Source: JABDJX01 sp039942715
GTDB lineage: Bacteria; Pseudomonadota; Alphaproteobacteria; Rhodobacterales; Rhodobacteraceae
NCBI GenBank assembly: GCA_039942715.1
Contig: JBDVBY010000001.1
Coordinates: forward strand, 62,001 to 126,000
DNA length: 64,000 nucleotides
Direction: 5' to 3'
In this document: positions 9,322-17,839 of the stretch, in pieces
Layout: every line of letters begins with the position of its first letter
Numbering within the stretch: position 1 is the stretch's first letter
The notes under the pieces: generated by a model
Told to the model about the DNA's origin: nothing
What the model saw: the letters and a program-made list of their open reading frames with translations, nothing else
Database searches by the model: none
Translations under genes and position numbers: made by a program

Positions 9322-9465
9322 GCGTTTTCTTCCGTTGTCCTGCGGTGTTACCTAGTGCCAACGTTGCGTTGGGAAAAGCGAAACAACCCTGTCGTGACAA
9401 AGATGTGAAGACTTGCGTGATGTTGGCGATAAGCCGCGCGTGTCTCTGGTCAGTGGATTATGAGT

Positions 9466-9481
9466 ATGTTAGCGGTAACGC
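9466..9481. promoter_or_regulatory. GntR-like operator upstream of zwf
   Basis: ATGTTAGCGGTAACGC is an imperfect palindrome with GTTA and TAAC arms around a CG centre, the shape of LacI-family operators. It matches 13 of 16 positions of the gluconate repressor (GntR) site I recall, ATGTTACCGGTAACAT. It sits about 40 bp before the chosen zwf start. Assignment is by motif shape only. Confidence 0.5.
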
Positions 9482-9521
9482 GAAGTATCAGACAACATTG
9501 AGAACACCTAGGAAACGGCCC

Positions 9522-10973
9522 ATGGTTTCAAGAGTTATTCCGGTAGATCCTTTCGATCTTGTAATCTTTGGCGGCACCGGTGATTTGGCGCGGCGCAAAA
9601 TTCTGCCCGGTTTGTTTCGTCGTTTCAGCGACGGCCAGATGGAAAACAACAGCCGCATAATTGGCGCGGCGCGCTCTGACTACGATGACAAAGCTTACCG
9701 CTCTTTCGTGCGCGATGCGTTGAAAGAGTTCATCAATGCGGATGATCTGAAAAAGGCTGAGGTCGATAAATTCCTTGCCCAGCTTCACTACATAAAAATT
9801 GACGCGACGGGCAAAGACGGCTGGGCCGACTTGGCGAAGCTTTTGCGCGACAACGTGATCCGCGCGTTCTACTTCTCGGTCGCACCGTCGCTGTTTGGCG
9901 CGCTTGCCGAACGCCTGCATGATCACAACTGCGCCGGGCCAAGCTGTCGGATCGTGGTTGAAAAGCCGTTTGGTCGCGATTTGGAGTCCGCCAAAGAGCT
10001 GAACAAAACCCTGCGCGACCATTTTGACGAAAGCCAGATTTACCGGATCGATCATTATCTGGGCAAAGAAACGGTTCAAAACCTGATGGCCGTGCGCTTT
10101 GCCAATGTGTTGTTCGAGCCGCTTTGGAATGCGCAGTTTGTGGATCACGTGCAGATCACTGTGACCGAAACTGTCGGCGTGAACGGGCGCGGTGCGTACT
10201 ACGACAAATCCGGCGCAATGCGCGATATGGTGCAAAACCACCTGATGCAGCTTTTGTGTCTGACGGCGATGGAGCCGCCGAGCCAATTTGCGCCTGATGC
10301 GGTGCGCGATGAAAAGCTCAAGGTGATCCGCGCGCTTGATCCGGTCGAGCCGGAAGACATTGTGCGCGGGCAATATGTGTCTGACAAAGACGACGACAGC
10401 TTTTTGGATCAGGTCGAGGATAAGAACAGCATCACAGAAAGCTACATCGCCATGAAGTTGGCGGTCTCAAATTGGCGTTGGGCAGGCGTGCCGTTTTACT
10501 TGCGCACCGGTAAGCGGATGAAAGCGCGGCACTCTGAGATTGCGATTGTCTTCAAAGAAGCGCCACACGCCATCTTTGGCCAAGACGCCGGACGCCACCA
10601 GAACATCCTAGTGATCCGGCTCCAGCCGAACGAGGGCATGGATATGTTGGTGACGATCAAAGAGCCGGGGCAGGGTGGGATGCGTCTTTTGGACGTGCCG
10701 CTTGATATGAGCTTTGCCGAAGCTTTGGGCGAAGGTGGTCAGGCGGCTGACGCCTATGAGCGGCTGATCATGGATGTTGTGCGCGGTAACCAAACGCTGT
10801 TTATGCGCGGCGATGAAGTTGAGGCGGCGTGGAAATGGACGGACCCTTTGATCGATCGCTGGGTGTCGAACGAGGAAAAGCCAAAGCCCTATGAGGTTGG
10901 TTCGACCGGACCGGAAGAGGCGGCGATGTTGCTTCACCGCGAAGGGCGGCGCTGGCGGGACATCAAACAATGA
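9522..10973 (+). CDS. zwf: Glucose-6-phosphate 1-dehydrogenase
   Basis: A 483-residue enzyme oxidising glucose-6-phosphate to 6-phosphogluconolactone with NADP+. The nucleotide fold opens with VIFGGTGDLARRK and the substrate motif RIDHYLGKE is intact. The frame is open upstream to 9345, but the conserved protein begins about 9 residues after the ATG at 9522 and the upstream extension looks non-coding. Its stop overlaps the pgl start (ATGA at 10970-10973). It feeds the Entner-Doudoroff pathway, the usual glycolytic route in Roseobacters. edd and eda are not in this window. Confidence 0.96.
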   Translation: MVSRVIPVDPFDLVIFGGTGDLARRKILPGLFRRFSDGQMENNSRIIGAARSDYDDKAYRSFVRDALKEFINADDLKKAEVDKFLAQLHYIKIDATGKDGWADLAKLLRDNVIRAFYFSVAPSLFGALAERLHDHNCAGPSCRIVVEKPFGRDLESAKELNKTLRDHFDESQIYRIDHYLGKETVQNLMAVRFANVLFEPLWNAQFVDHVQITVTETVGVNGRGAYYDKSGAMRDMVQNHLMQLLCLTAMEPPSQFAPDAVRDEKLKVIRALDPVEPEDIVRGQYVSDKDDDSFLDQVEDKNSITESYIAMKLAVSNWRWAGVPFYLRTGKRMKARHSEIAIVFKEAPHAIFGQDAGRHQNILVIRLQPNEGMDMLVTIKEPGQGGMRLLDVPLDMSFAEALGEGGQAADAYERLIMDVVRGNQTLFMRGDEVEAAWKWTDPLIDRWVSNEEKPKPYEVGSTGPEEAAMLLHREGRRWRDIKQ

Positions 10974-11641
10974 AACTGATCGAATACGCCGACCGCGACA
11001 TGCTGTTCATCAACCTCGCCCAACAGATCGCAGGCGAAATGGAGAACATCCTGTTTCACGACGAAGCGATCTCGCTCGCCGTGCCCGGTGGCACCACGCC
11101 GGGGCCGCTGTTTGATAATCTGTCGGCCGCGGATCTCGATTGGGCGCGCGTATCGGTTTTGCCCACGGATGAACGCTGGGTGCCCGAGGGCAGCGCGCGT
11201 TCAAACGCCGGATTGATCCGCGAACGCCTGATCACAAATCGTGCAAACGAGGCGACTTACTTATCGCTCTATGAACCTGCTGATGAACCGGAAACTGGGC
11301 TTCCCGCTGTGACAGATCGCATCGCCAATGCGCTGCCACTCTCTATTCTGGTCCTTGGTATGGGCGGCGATATGCACACCGCATCGTTGTTCCCCGGCGC
11401 GGATCAGTTGGACGCCGCATTGGACGCAAACGCCCCGCCGCTTATGGCAATGCGCGCACCGGGCGCGCCCGAGCCGCGTGTCACACTGACTGCGCCCGTC
11501 TTGCAGGCAGCCATGAACACCCACATTCTCATCACCGGGCCAGAAAAGCGCGACGCCTTGGAGCGCGCACAAAACAACACACCGCAAGACGCGCCCGTTA
11601 AAGTCGTTTTGGCCAACGCCACCGTGCACTGGGCCGCTTGA
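10970..11641 (+). CDS. pgl: 6-phosphogluconolactonase
   Basis: A 223-residue DevB/Pgl-type lactonase that hydrolyses 6-phosphogluconolactone. Diagnostic segments are VPGGTTPGPLF, TDERWVP and LGMGGDMHTASLFPGA. It overlaps zwf by 4 bp, indicating translational coupling, and is followed after 25 bp by pgi. The length matches the family. Confidence 0.95.
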   Translation: MKLIEYADRDMLFINLAQQIAGEMENILFHDEAISLAVPGGTTPGPLFDNLSAADLDWARVSVLPTDERWVPEGSARSNAGLIRERLITNRANEATYLSLYEPADEPETGLPAVTDRIANALPLSILVLGMGGDMHTASLFPGADQLDAALDANAPPLMAMRAPGAPEPRVTLTAPVLQAAMNTHILITGPEKRDALERAQNNTPQDAPVKVVLANATVHWAA

Positions 11642-11666
11642 GCACACTCAAAAGAAAGACTTCGCC

Positions 11667-13271
11667 ATGGATTGGTCACGCCTTCAAACCACAGCAAAAA
11701 GCGCTGCCAAGACACCAATTTTGGAGCGATTGACGCCCGATCGTGCCGCTGATTTTTCGACTGAGGCGGGAGACCTGTTGTTTGACTACTCCAAAACTGC
11801 GCTGGACGAAGAAGGCCGCGCGCTGTTGCTCGCCATGTTCGAAGAGGCCGATGTTGCAGCCAAGCGCGACGCAATGTTCACAGGTGAAAAGATCAACGAA
11901 ACTGAAGGGCGCGCTGTGTTGCACACCGCGTTGCGCAACATTGATGGCGTGCCTGTCATGGTGGATGGCGCGGACGTCATGCCTCAGGTTCTGGACACGC
12001 TTGCGCGCATGGAACGCTTTGCGCGCGATCTGCGCGATGGCACCTTCACCGTTACCGGAGGGCGGGTTGCTGACGTTGTGAACATCGGCATAGGCGGTTC
12101 TGATCTTGGCCCGGTGATGGCGACGCTTGCGCTTGCGCCTTATCACGATGGGCCGCGCGTGCATTACGTCTCCAACGTTGACGGAGCGCACATCAATGAT
12201 GTGCTTTTGGGACTTGATCCAACCAAGACGTTGATCATTGTCGCCTCAAAGACCTTCACCACCATCGAGACGATGACCAACGCCGAAACTGCGCGCCGTT
12301 GGATCAGCGAAGCAGTGGGCGAAAGGGCTGCCGGAAACCATTTTGCGGCCCTGTCATCGGCCACCGACAAAACGGCAGCCTTCGGCATTGATGATGCGCG
12401 TGTTTTTGGGTTCGAAGATTGGGTTGGCGGGCGCTACTCCATCTGGGGCCCGATCGGTATGCCGCTGATGCTCGCTATGGGCCCAGAGGCGTTCCGCGCG
12501 TTTCTCTCAGGCGGCCAAGCGATGGATCGCCATTTTTGCGCCGCCGCCCCGCACGAAAACCTTCCGGTCATGCTCGCACTTGTCGGTATTTGGCATGCCC
12601 AAGGGTTAGGCTACGCGACACGCGCTGTTTTGCCTTATGAGCAACGCCTGCTGCGCTTGCCGGCCTATCTCCAACAGCTTGAAATGGAGAGCAATGGTAA
12701 GGGTGTGGCTATGGAAGGCACGCCTGTCGGCACAGGCAGTGGCCCGATAGTCTGGGGGGAGCCGGGCACCAACGGGCAGCATGCATTTTATCAGCTGATC
12801 CACCAAGGCACACATGTGATCCCTTGCGAGTTTATGATCGGCGCCGAAGGCCACGAGGATGCGCTCGCCCATCAACACCGTTTGCTGATCGCCAATTGCC
12901 TTGCGCAATCTGAAGCGCTTATGCGCGGTCGCAGCTTAGATGAGGCGCGCGCCTTGTTGGCTGGTAAATTTGAGGGTGCCGAGCTTGATCGCCAGGCAGC
13001 CCACCGCGTCTTCAAAGGCAACCGGCCCTCAACCACGCTAGTCTATCCAAAGTTGACGCCTTTTGTGTTGGGCCAGATTATCGCGATGTACGAACACCGG
13101 GTGTTTGTTGAAGGCGTCATGCTTGGTATCAACAGCTTTGATCAATGGGGCGTTGAATTGGGCAAAGAGCTTGCCAAGTCCCTTGAACCCATCGTGTCCG
13201 GTGAAGCTTCACCAGATGACAAAGACGGCTCTACTGTTGGTTTGATCGGCTTTATCAAGCGCCATAGCTAG
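11667..13271 (+). CDS. pgi: Glucose-6-phosphate isomerase
   Basis: A 534-residue isomerase interconverting glucose-6-P and fructose-6-P. Both family signatures are present: GGRYSIWGPIGMPL in the middle and GINSFDQWGVELGK near the end. Last gene of zwf-pgl-pgi. In organisms relying on Entner-Doudoroff it returns fructose-6-P from gluconeogenesis or the pentose phosphate route to zwf. No clear terminator follows. Confidence 0.96.
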   Translation: MDWSRLQTTAKSAAKTPILERLTPDRAADFSTEAGDLLFDYSKTALDEEGRALLLAMFEEADVAAKRDAMFTGEKINETEGRAVLHTALRNIDGVPVMVDGADVMPQVLDTLARMERFARDLRDGTFTVTGGRVADVVNIGIGGSDLGPVMATLALAPYHDGPRVHYVSNVDGAHINDVLLGLDPTKTLIIVASKTFTTIETMTNAETARRWISEAVGERAAGNHFAALSSATDKTAAFGIDDARVFGFEDWVGGRYSIWGPIGMPLMLAMGPEAFRAFLSGGQAMDRHFCAAAPHENLPVMLALVGIWHAQGLGYATRAVLPYEQRLLRLPAYLQQLEMESNGKGVAMEGTPVGTGSGPIVWGEPGTNGQHAFYQLIHQGTHVIPCEFMIGAEGHEDALAHQHRLLIANCLAQSEALMRGRSLDEARALLAGKFEGAELDRQAAHRVFKGNRPSTTLVYPKLTPFVLGQIIAMYEHRVFVEGVMLGINSFDQWGVELGKELAKSLEPIVSGEASPDDKDGSTVGLIGFIKRHS

Positions 13272-13294
13272 GCCGCAGTTGCGACCATACTTGG

Positions 13295-13325
13295 AAACAA
13301 TAACCTAAATGGAATGCTATTGTTT
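13295..13325. repeat. Inverted repeat upstream of the VPLPA-CTERM gene
   Basis: AAACAATA (13295-13302) and TATTGTTT (13318-13325) form an 8-bp perfect inverted repeat with a 15-bp spacer, 130-165 bp before the next start codon. It could be an operator; its AT-rich arms make chance occurrence possible. Confidence 0.4.
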
Positions 13326-13404
13326 TCGTATGAGCCAGACTCAGCTTGGATATGACCCAAAGAACTTGTTTTTCCCATTAGGAATTAGGTTTTGCGCCCT
13401 TTAT

Positions 13405-13446
13405 CTGATTAACCAAGCGCGGGGTGCGCAGAAGTTTGTTAATCAG
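13405..13446. repeat. 9-bp inverted repeat next to the ribosome site
   Basis: CTGATTAAC (13405-13413) and GTTAATCAG (13438-13446) are perfect inverted arms 24 bp apart. The right arm ends 2 bp before AAAGGA, the ribosome site of the VPLPA-CTERM gene. It could be a dimeric regulator site or a 5' leader hairpin. Confidence 0.55.
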
Positions 13447-13461
13447 TGAAAGGATCATCAG

Positions 13462-14121
13462 ATGGTCTTTAAGAATACATGGCTTGCAGCCGCAACTGCA
13501 ACACTCGTGCTGGCCGCTGGCAGTGCACAAGCTGGAACCGTTAACCTAACAGCATCAGAAGACGGCATCTTTGGTGCTGAAAACTGGTCCATGAGCGGTT
13601 TAGGCCGGATCATGGAAGACGGGGCGATCCCAAGTTACAATGGCCGCGCCGGCGCGTTCCACTTTGACGACGGCATGTCGACATTTATCGCCTTTTGCAT
13701 TGAGCCCGGCGTTTGGCTCGACTTAGGTAGCTCATTTGAGACGGGCACCAATCCATTGGCCGGTTCAGTCATGGCGAATGTGGATAAGCTGTTCAGTGCC
13801 GCGTACGATCAAGTCACTGACGCCCTAAGTGCAGCAGCCTTTCAGGTCGCGCTTTGGGAAGTCGTAGCTGAAAACAGCGGCGCATTTGATCTGACAGACG
13901 GCAATCACTATCTCGCCACTGGTGGAGACGTGACAGCGCTTGGGAACATCTTTCTTGGCGACATGGCGAACGCTGAAACCGGACGGTATGCCTACACAAC
14001 ATACGTAAACGATGGTCAGGATCAGATTAGCGTCAGCGAAGTGCCTCTGCCAGCCAGTGCGTTGCTTTTGCTTGCAGGTCTGGGCGGAATGACCGCTTTT
14101 GGACGCCGCAAGAAGGCCTAA
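13462..14121 (+). CDS. VPLPA-CTERM sorting-domain exported protein
   Basis: A 219-residue exported protein. An N-terminal signal peptide ends about residue 24 (AAGSAQA). The body lacks recognisable catalytic motifs. The C-terminus has the tripartite sorting signal: VPLPAS, a hydrophobic helix (ALLLLAGLGGMTAF) and a basic tail GRRKKA. This is the Rhodobacterales variant of PEP-CTERM, processed by an exosortase and often linked to exopolysaccharide; no exosortase is in this window. It is monocistronic with its own promoter region carrying two inverted repeats, and ends at an intrinsic terminator. Confidence 0.88.
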   Translation: MVFKNTWLAAATATLVLAAGSAQAGTVNLTASEDGIFGAENWSMSGLGRIMEDGAIPSYNGRAGAFHFDDGMSTFIAFCIEPGVWLDLGSSFETGTNPLAGSVMANVDKLFSAAYDQVTDALSAAAFQVALWEVVAENSGAFDLTDGNHYLATGGDVTALGNIFLGDMANAETGRYAYTTYVNDGQDQISVSEVPLPASALLLLAGLGGMTAFGRRKKA

Positions 14122-14150
14122 ACCAACAACCGCGTGTGTGAGAAGACGAA

Positions 14151-14179
14151 AGAGGGGGCCGCTTGGTCCCCTTTTTTTT
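14151..14179 (+). terminator. Intrinsic terminator after the VPLPA-CTERM gene
   Basis: AGGGGGCC and GGTCCCCT pair around a GCTT loop, with one G-T pair, and are followed by eight T. It lies 30 bp after the stop codon. It also lies downstream of the opposite-strand tRNA, but lacks a good T run in that direction. Confidence 0.9.
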
Positions 14180-14199
14180 GCATACCGTGGGGTCAGTGT

Positions 14200-14273
14200 T
14201 GGAGCGGGTGAAGGGAATCGAACCCTCGTCTTTAGCTTGGGAAGCTGCTGCTCTACGATTGAGCTACACCCGC
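14200..14273 (-). tRNA. tRNA-Gly (anticodon UCC)
   Basis: A 74-nt cloverleaf on the minus strand with CCA encoded. The acceptor stem GCGGGTG/CACCCGC is perfect, the D stem is GCTC/GAGC, the anticodon loop is TTCCCAA (anticodon TCC) and the T arm is intact (GGGTTCGATTCCC). Two oddities: the D loop reads AATCGTA where bacterial tRNA-Gly normally has AATGGTA, so conserved G18 is C, and the top of the anticodon stem has G27-A43 and C28-A42 non-pairs. It is probably functional, but see findings. Confidence 0.88.
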
Positions 14274-14320
14274 TGATGTGCTTGAGCTATGCCACAGTTT
14301 GGCATCCGTCAAGGAAAGCA

Positions 14321-14794
14321 ATGACAGAATTTATTGATGGTTTAATGGCGGGGGATCGTGCGTCGGTTTTGACGGCGGCGGCCCTTTATGCCGTCATTAT
14401 GGGACTGTTTAGCATCTGGTTTTGCTTCAGGGTGCGTGGATGGCCAAGTGTTGTCGCCAAACTGAACCGTGCAGGGCTTGACCGGTTTGGCTGGTCGTCA
14501 ACGGCATCAGATCAGGACTATCGCGCAGACGTCGCTTACAGTTTTGACGTGGATGGACAGACATACAGCGGCCATCGGCTAAGCCCGACAATCATCATAG
14601 CGTCGGCAAATGCGCGGTTCTTGCTGCGCTGGCAAATGCGCGGGATTGAGCGGATTGGCGAGGAAGGGGTGCGGGCTTACTACAAGCCATCAAATCCGGA
14701 GAAGTCGTATCTGATTGTGCCATCGCTGCGGACCATTGCAGTCGTGGCAGTGGTCATGTTCGGGAGTGCGGCTTTGATCTACAGCGCCATTTGA
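14321..14794 (+). CDS. DUF3592-like membrane protein
   Basis: A 157-residue protein with one N-terminal membrane helix (about 18-40), a soluble beta-rich centre (YRADVAYSFDVDGQTYSG) followed by VRAYYKPSNPEKSYL, and one C-terminal helix (about 135-155). This helix-beta domain-helix plan and the YxPxNPxxs motif fit DUF3592, whose function is unknown. The ATG at 14321 follows AAGGAAA; the longer open frame runs back through the tRNA and is not coding. Its stop abuts the convergent corrinoid activator gene. Confidence 0.72.
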   Translation: MTEFIDGLMAGDRASVLTAAALYAVIMGLFSIWFCFRVRGWPSVVAKLNRAGLDRFGWSSTASDQDYRADVAYSFDVDGQTYSGHRLSPTIIIASANARFLLRWQMRGIERIGEEGVRAYYKPSNPEKSYLIVPSLRTIAVVAVVMFGSAALIYSAI

Positions 14795-16831
14795 TCAGCC
14801 GCGCCGCCTGCGACGCCGCCCGCCATCTCCACCACCTGTGTTGAAGGACACATCTGGCAGGCTCAGTACTTTGCTCAGCTCAGGGAAGTCTGCCGTTGCA
14901 TGCGGGATGGCGTTGGCGGCGACAAAGTGTTCCTGAAAGCGCGGTTCGATTGCGGTTTCCACCTTATGGATGTTGCCCACTTCGGCTTCGATCTTGGCGC
15001 GCGCCGAGATATCGCACAGGGCGATGCGCGCACCAGTGCCCGCCGCGTTGCCCGCAGAGGTGACGTTTTCCAACACACAATCCGGGATCATGCCCAGAAC
15101 CATCGCGTGTTTGGGCGAGATATGCGCGCCAAACGCGCCTGCCAGAACGATGCGATCAACGGTATCGGTTTCTAGCTCATCCATCAGCAATCGCGCGCCT
15201 GCAAAAAGGGCCGACTTCGCCAGTTGGATCGCGCGGATATCGCCTTGGGTAACGGTGATCAGCGGGCCATTCTCGGCGCGCCCGTCGTGTACCACATAAG
15301 CGTGTGTGCGCCCGTCCTCAATGCAGCGCTCTGTGCCGGTTTGGGCCGCCGACCCAATCAAACCCGACGCGTCCATCAAACCTGATATGCGCAATTCTGC
15401 CACCGCTTCGATGATGCCTGAGCCGCAAATGCCGGTTACGCCTGTCACCGCAGTTGCCGCGTCAAACCCATCCTCGTTCGACCAAAGATCGCTTCCGATG
15501 ACTTTGAAGCGCGGTTCTTTGGTGGCGGGATCAATCTCGATCCGCTCAATGGCTCCAGGAGCGGCGCGTTGTCCGCTTGAGATTTGTGCACCTTCAAAGG
15601 CCGGGCCGGTTGGAGACGAGCAGGCCAAGACGCGCTCTTTGGTGCCCAGCAGAATTTCAGCGTTGGTCCCGACGTCACAGATCAACACGAGGTCTTCGGA
15701 ATTATAAGGCTCTTCCGACAACGCAACGGCGGCGCAATCAGCGCCAACGTGACCGGCGATGCAAGGAAGCAGGTAGATGCGCGCGCCTTGGTTGATACTG
15801 TCCAAGTCAAGCTCCTGCGCACGCAGAGTCGCCGCTTCGCTGGTCGCAAGAGCAAAGGGCGCCTGGCCAAGTTCGACCGGGTCAATGCCAAGCAGCAGGT
15901 GGTGCATCACCGGGTTGCACACGACCGTAGCCTCAACGATTTGCGATGCATCAATCTCGGCTTCACCTGCGAGCTCGATCGCCAAACCATCAAGGGCTTC
16001 GCGCACGACTTGCGTCATTTCAACATCGCCGCCGGGGTTCATCATTACGTATGAGACACGGCTCATCAGGTCTTCGCCAAAACGGATCTGCGGGTTCATC
16101 ACGCCGGCAGAAGCAATCACCTGGCCATTGCGCAGATCGGTCAGATGGGCGGCAATGGTGGTCGAGCCAAGGTCAATAGCCAAGCCAAAGAGACGCTCTT
16201 CGAAAAAGCCGGGCCAAATATCGACAAGGGCAGGGCGCTTTGCATTGTGATCGGCCCAAAGCGCAACGGTTACTTTCCAGTCGCCCATGCGGAGTACTTT
16301 TTGCAGCTTTTGCATCACCGCCAAAGACGGTGGTGCCAGCCCTTCGATGTCCCAATCGCGCTTAAGTGCGGTGGCCAAGCGTTGCAGGTCACCCGATGGC
16401 TCGTGCATGTCCGGCTCTTCAACCTCGATGTAGTACAACCGGGTGGCTGGGTTCATTGTGATGTCGCGGATCGCGGCGGCTTTGCGCACGACCTGCTTGT
16501 GCACTTGGCTTTCGGCAGGCACGTCAATGACGATATCGCTTTGAACCGTTGCCTGACAGCCCAAGCGACGACCCTCTTTCAGCCCGCGTTTTTGGTTATA
16601 GCGTTCTTCAACCGCGTTCCAATCGCTTAGCGCGGTTGGGGCGACCGTGACGCCATGTTTGGGAAATTCGCCAACACCGGGGGTAATCTGACATTTCGAG
16701 CAGATGCCGCGCCCGCCGCAGACACTGTCCAGATCGACCCCCAATTGACGCGCTGCCGTCAGAACGGGCGTTCCAATGGGGAAACGCCCGCGTTTGCCGG
16801 ATGGTGTGAAGACGACAAGGGGGTCACTCAT
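14795..16831 (-). CDS. RACo-like corrinoid activation protein (ferredoxin + ASKHA, DUF4445)
   Basis: A 678-residue protein. The N-terminus is a [2Fe-2S] ferredoxin domain (CGGRGICSKC from Cys38, with a further Cys near 92). The rest is an ASKHA-type ATPase domain with DLGSTTIAAHL, ICDVGTNAEILLG and ICGSGIIEAVAEL. The family (RACo, RamA) uses ATP to drive reduction of inactive Co(II) corrinoid to Co(I). Its gene lies 15 bp after a methyl-THF:corrinoid methyltransferase. I recall fitness work in Phaeobacter linking such a protein to a split B12-dependent methionine synthase, so that is the likely client. The last 13 residues are a Gly/Arg tail ending in RRRRRRG, probably an interaction tail. 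Confidence 0.85.
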   Translation of the reverse strand: MSDPLVVFTPSGKRGRFPIGTPVLTAARQLGVDLDSVCGGRGICSKCQITPGVGEFPKHGVTVAPTALSDWNAVEERYNQKRGLKEGRRLGCQATVQSDIVIDVPAESQVHKQVVRKAAAIRDITMNPATRLYYIEVEEPDMHEPSGDLQRLATALKRDWDIEGLAPPSLAVMQKLQKVLRMGDWKVTVALWADHNAKRPALVDIWPGFFEERLFGLAIDLGSTTIAAHLTDLRNGQVIASAGVMNPQIRFGEDLMSRVSYVMMNPGGDVEMTQVVREALDGLAIELAGEAEIDASQIVEATVVCNPVMHHLLLGIDPVELGQAPFALATSEAATLRAQELDLDSINQGARIYLLPCIAGHVGADCAAVALSEEPYNSEDLVLICDVGTNAEILLGTKERVLACSSPTGPAFEGAQISSGQRAAPGAIERIEIDPATKEPRFKVIGSDLWSNEDGFDAATAVTGVTGICGSGIIEAVAELRISGLMDASGLIGSAAQTGTERCIEDGRTHAYVVHDGRAENGPLITVTQGDIRAIQLAKSALFAGARLLMDELETDTVDRIVLAGAFGAHISPKHAMVLGMIPDCVLENVTSAGNAAGTGARIALCDISARAKIEAEVGNIHKVETAIEPRFQEHFVAANAIPHATADFPELSKVLSLPDVSFNTGGGDGGRRRRRRG

Positions 16832-16846
16832 GAATGTCTGCTCTCT

Positions 16847-17839
16847 TTACCCGCGCCGCCGACGACGACCTTCGCGCCCACCGCGGCCTCCGCCCCCACT
16901 TTGGGCCGCAGCGGTGCTGGCCGTGGCAAAATCTTGGCCCTCGGCAACGGCATCAAGCACGCGACCAAACTTGATCCAGTCACCGCCATTGGCGTCGTGG
17001 TTCATCAACAGATTTGCCGCCCGAATGGCTTCCATTTCCACCGCGCGGATCGGGTTCATAATCGCGCTTGTCATACCGGCGCCCGCCGCCATCGACAGGA
17101 ACGCGGCATTGATCCCGTGGCGATGTGGCATCGCGAAAGAGATGTTCGAGGCACCGCAGGTGGTGTTTACGCCAAGTTCCGTGCGTAGGCGGCCAATCAG
17201 TGCAAACACAGACGTGCCCGCGACGGGTTTCGCGCCAATTGGCATCACGAGTGGATCAACGACGATATCATGGGCTGGGATGCCATAATCGGCAGCGCGC
17301 TCAACGATCTTTTTAGCGACCTCAAAACGCACATCTGGGTCATCGGAAATACCGGTTTCATCGTTGGAGATTGCCACAACGGGGACGTTATATTTCTTCA
17401 CCAAAGGCAAAACGCGTTCTAGGCGATCATCCTCACCGGTGACCGAATTGACCAACGGACGCCCTTTGCAAACCTCAAGCCCGGCTTCCAAGGCGGCAGG
17501 CACCGAACTGTCGATGCACAAAGGCACATCGACAAGATTCTGCACGGTTTCGATCAGTTGTTTCATCAAAGGGGGTTCGACAAAGTTGTTGTCAGCATAG
17601 CGCGGGTCTTCGGCCATTTTGCCCGAGAACACCGCGCCCGAGTTGATATCAAGGACATTGGCACCACAAGCGACCTGTGCCAGCGCATCGGCTTCGACGG
17701 TCGAGAAATTTCCGTCCTCAAGTTCTTGATTCAGCTTCTTGCGTCCCGACGGGTTTATGCGTTCGCCGATCACGCAGAACGGTTCGTCAAAACCGATGAT
17801 TGCAGTTTTGGTCGCGGATTCAAGAACGGTACGGGTCAT
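16847..17839 (-). CDS. Methyltetrahydrofolate:corrinoid methyltransferase (pterin-binding)
   Basis: A 330-residue TIM-barrel pterin-binding protein. Motifs are GERINPSGRKK, DINSG, CIDSSVPAALEAGL, NSVTGEDDRL and DPLVMPIGA. Homologues (AcsE, MtvB, the folate module of MetH) transfer the methyl of 5-methyl-THF to Co(I) corrinoid. With the activator downstream and an MTHFR-like gene on the same strand upstream, it is best read as the folate-binding part of a split methionine synthase. The homocysteine- and B12-binding parts are not in this window. The C-terminus is a Gly/Arg tail like that of its neighbour. It is preceded by a 555-bp gap holding its promoter. Confidence 0.85.
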   Translation of the reverse strand: MTRTVLESATKTAIIGFDEPFCVIGERINPSGRKKLNQELEDGNFSTVEADALAQVACGANVLDINSGAVFSGKMAEDPRYADNNFVEPPLMKQLIETVQNLVDVPLCIDSSVPAALEAGLEVCKGRPLVNSVTGEDDRLERVLPLVKKYNVPVVAISNDETGISDDPDVRFEVAKKIVERAADYGIPAHDIVVDPLVMPIGAKPVAGTSVFALIGRLRTELGVNTTCGASNISFAMPHRHGINAAFLSMAAGAGMTSAIMNPIRAVEMEAIRAANLLMNHDANGGDWIKFGRVLDAVAEGQDFATASTAAAQSGGGGRGGREGRRRRRG

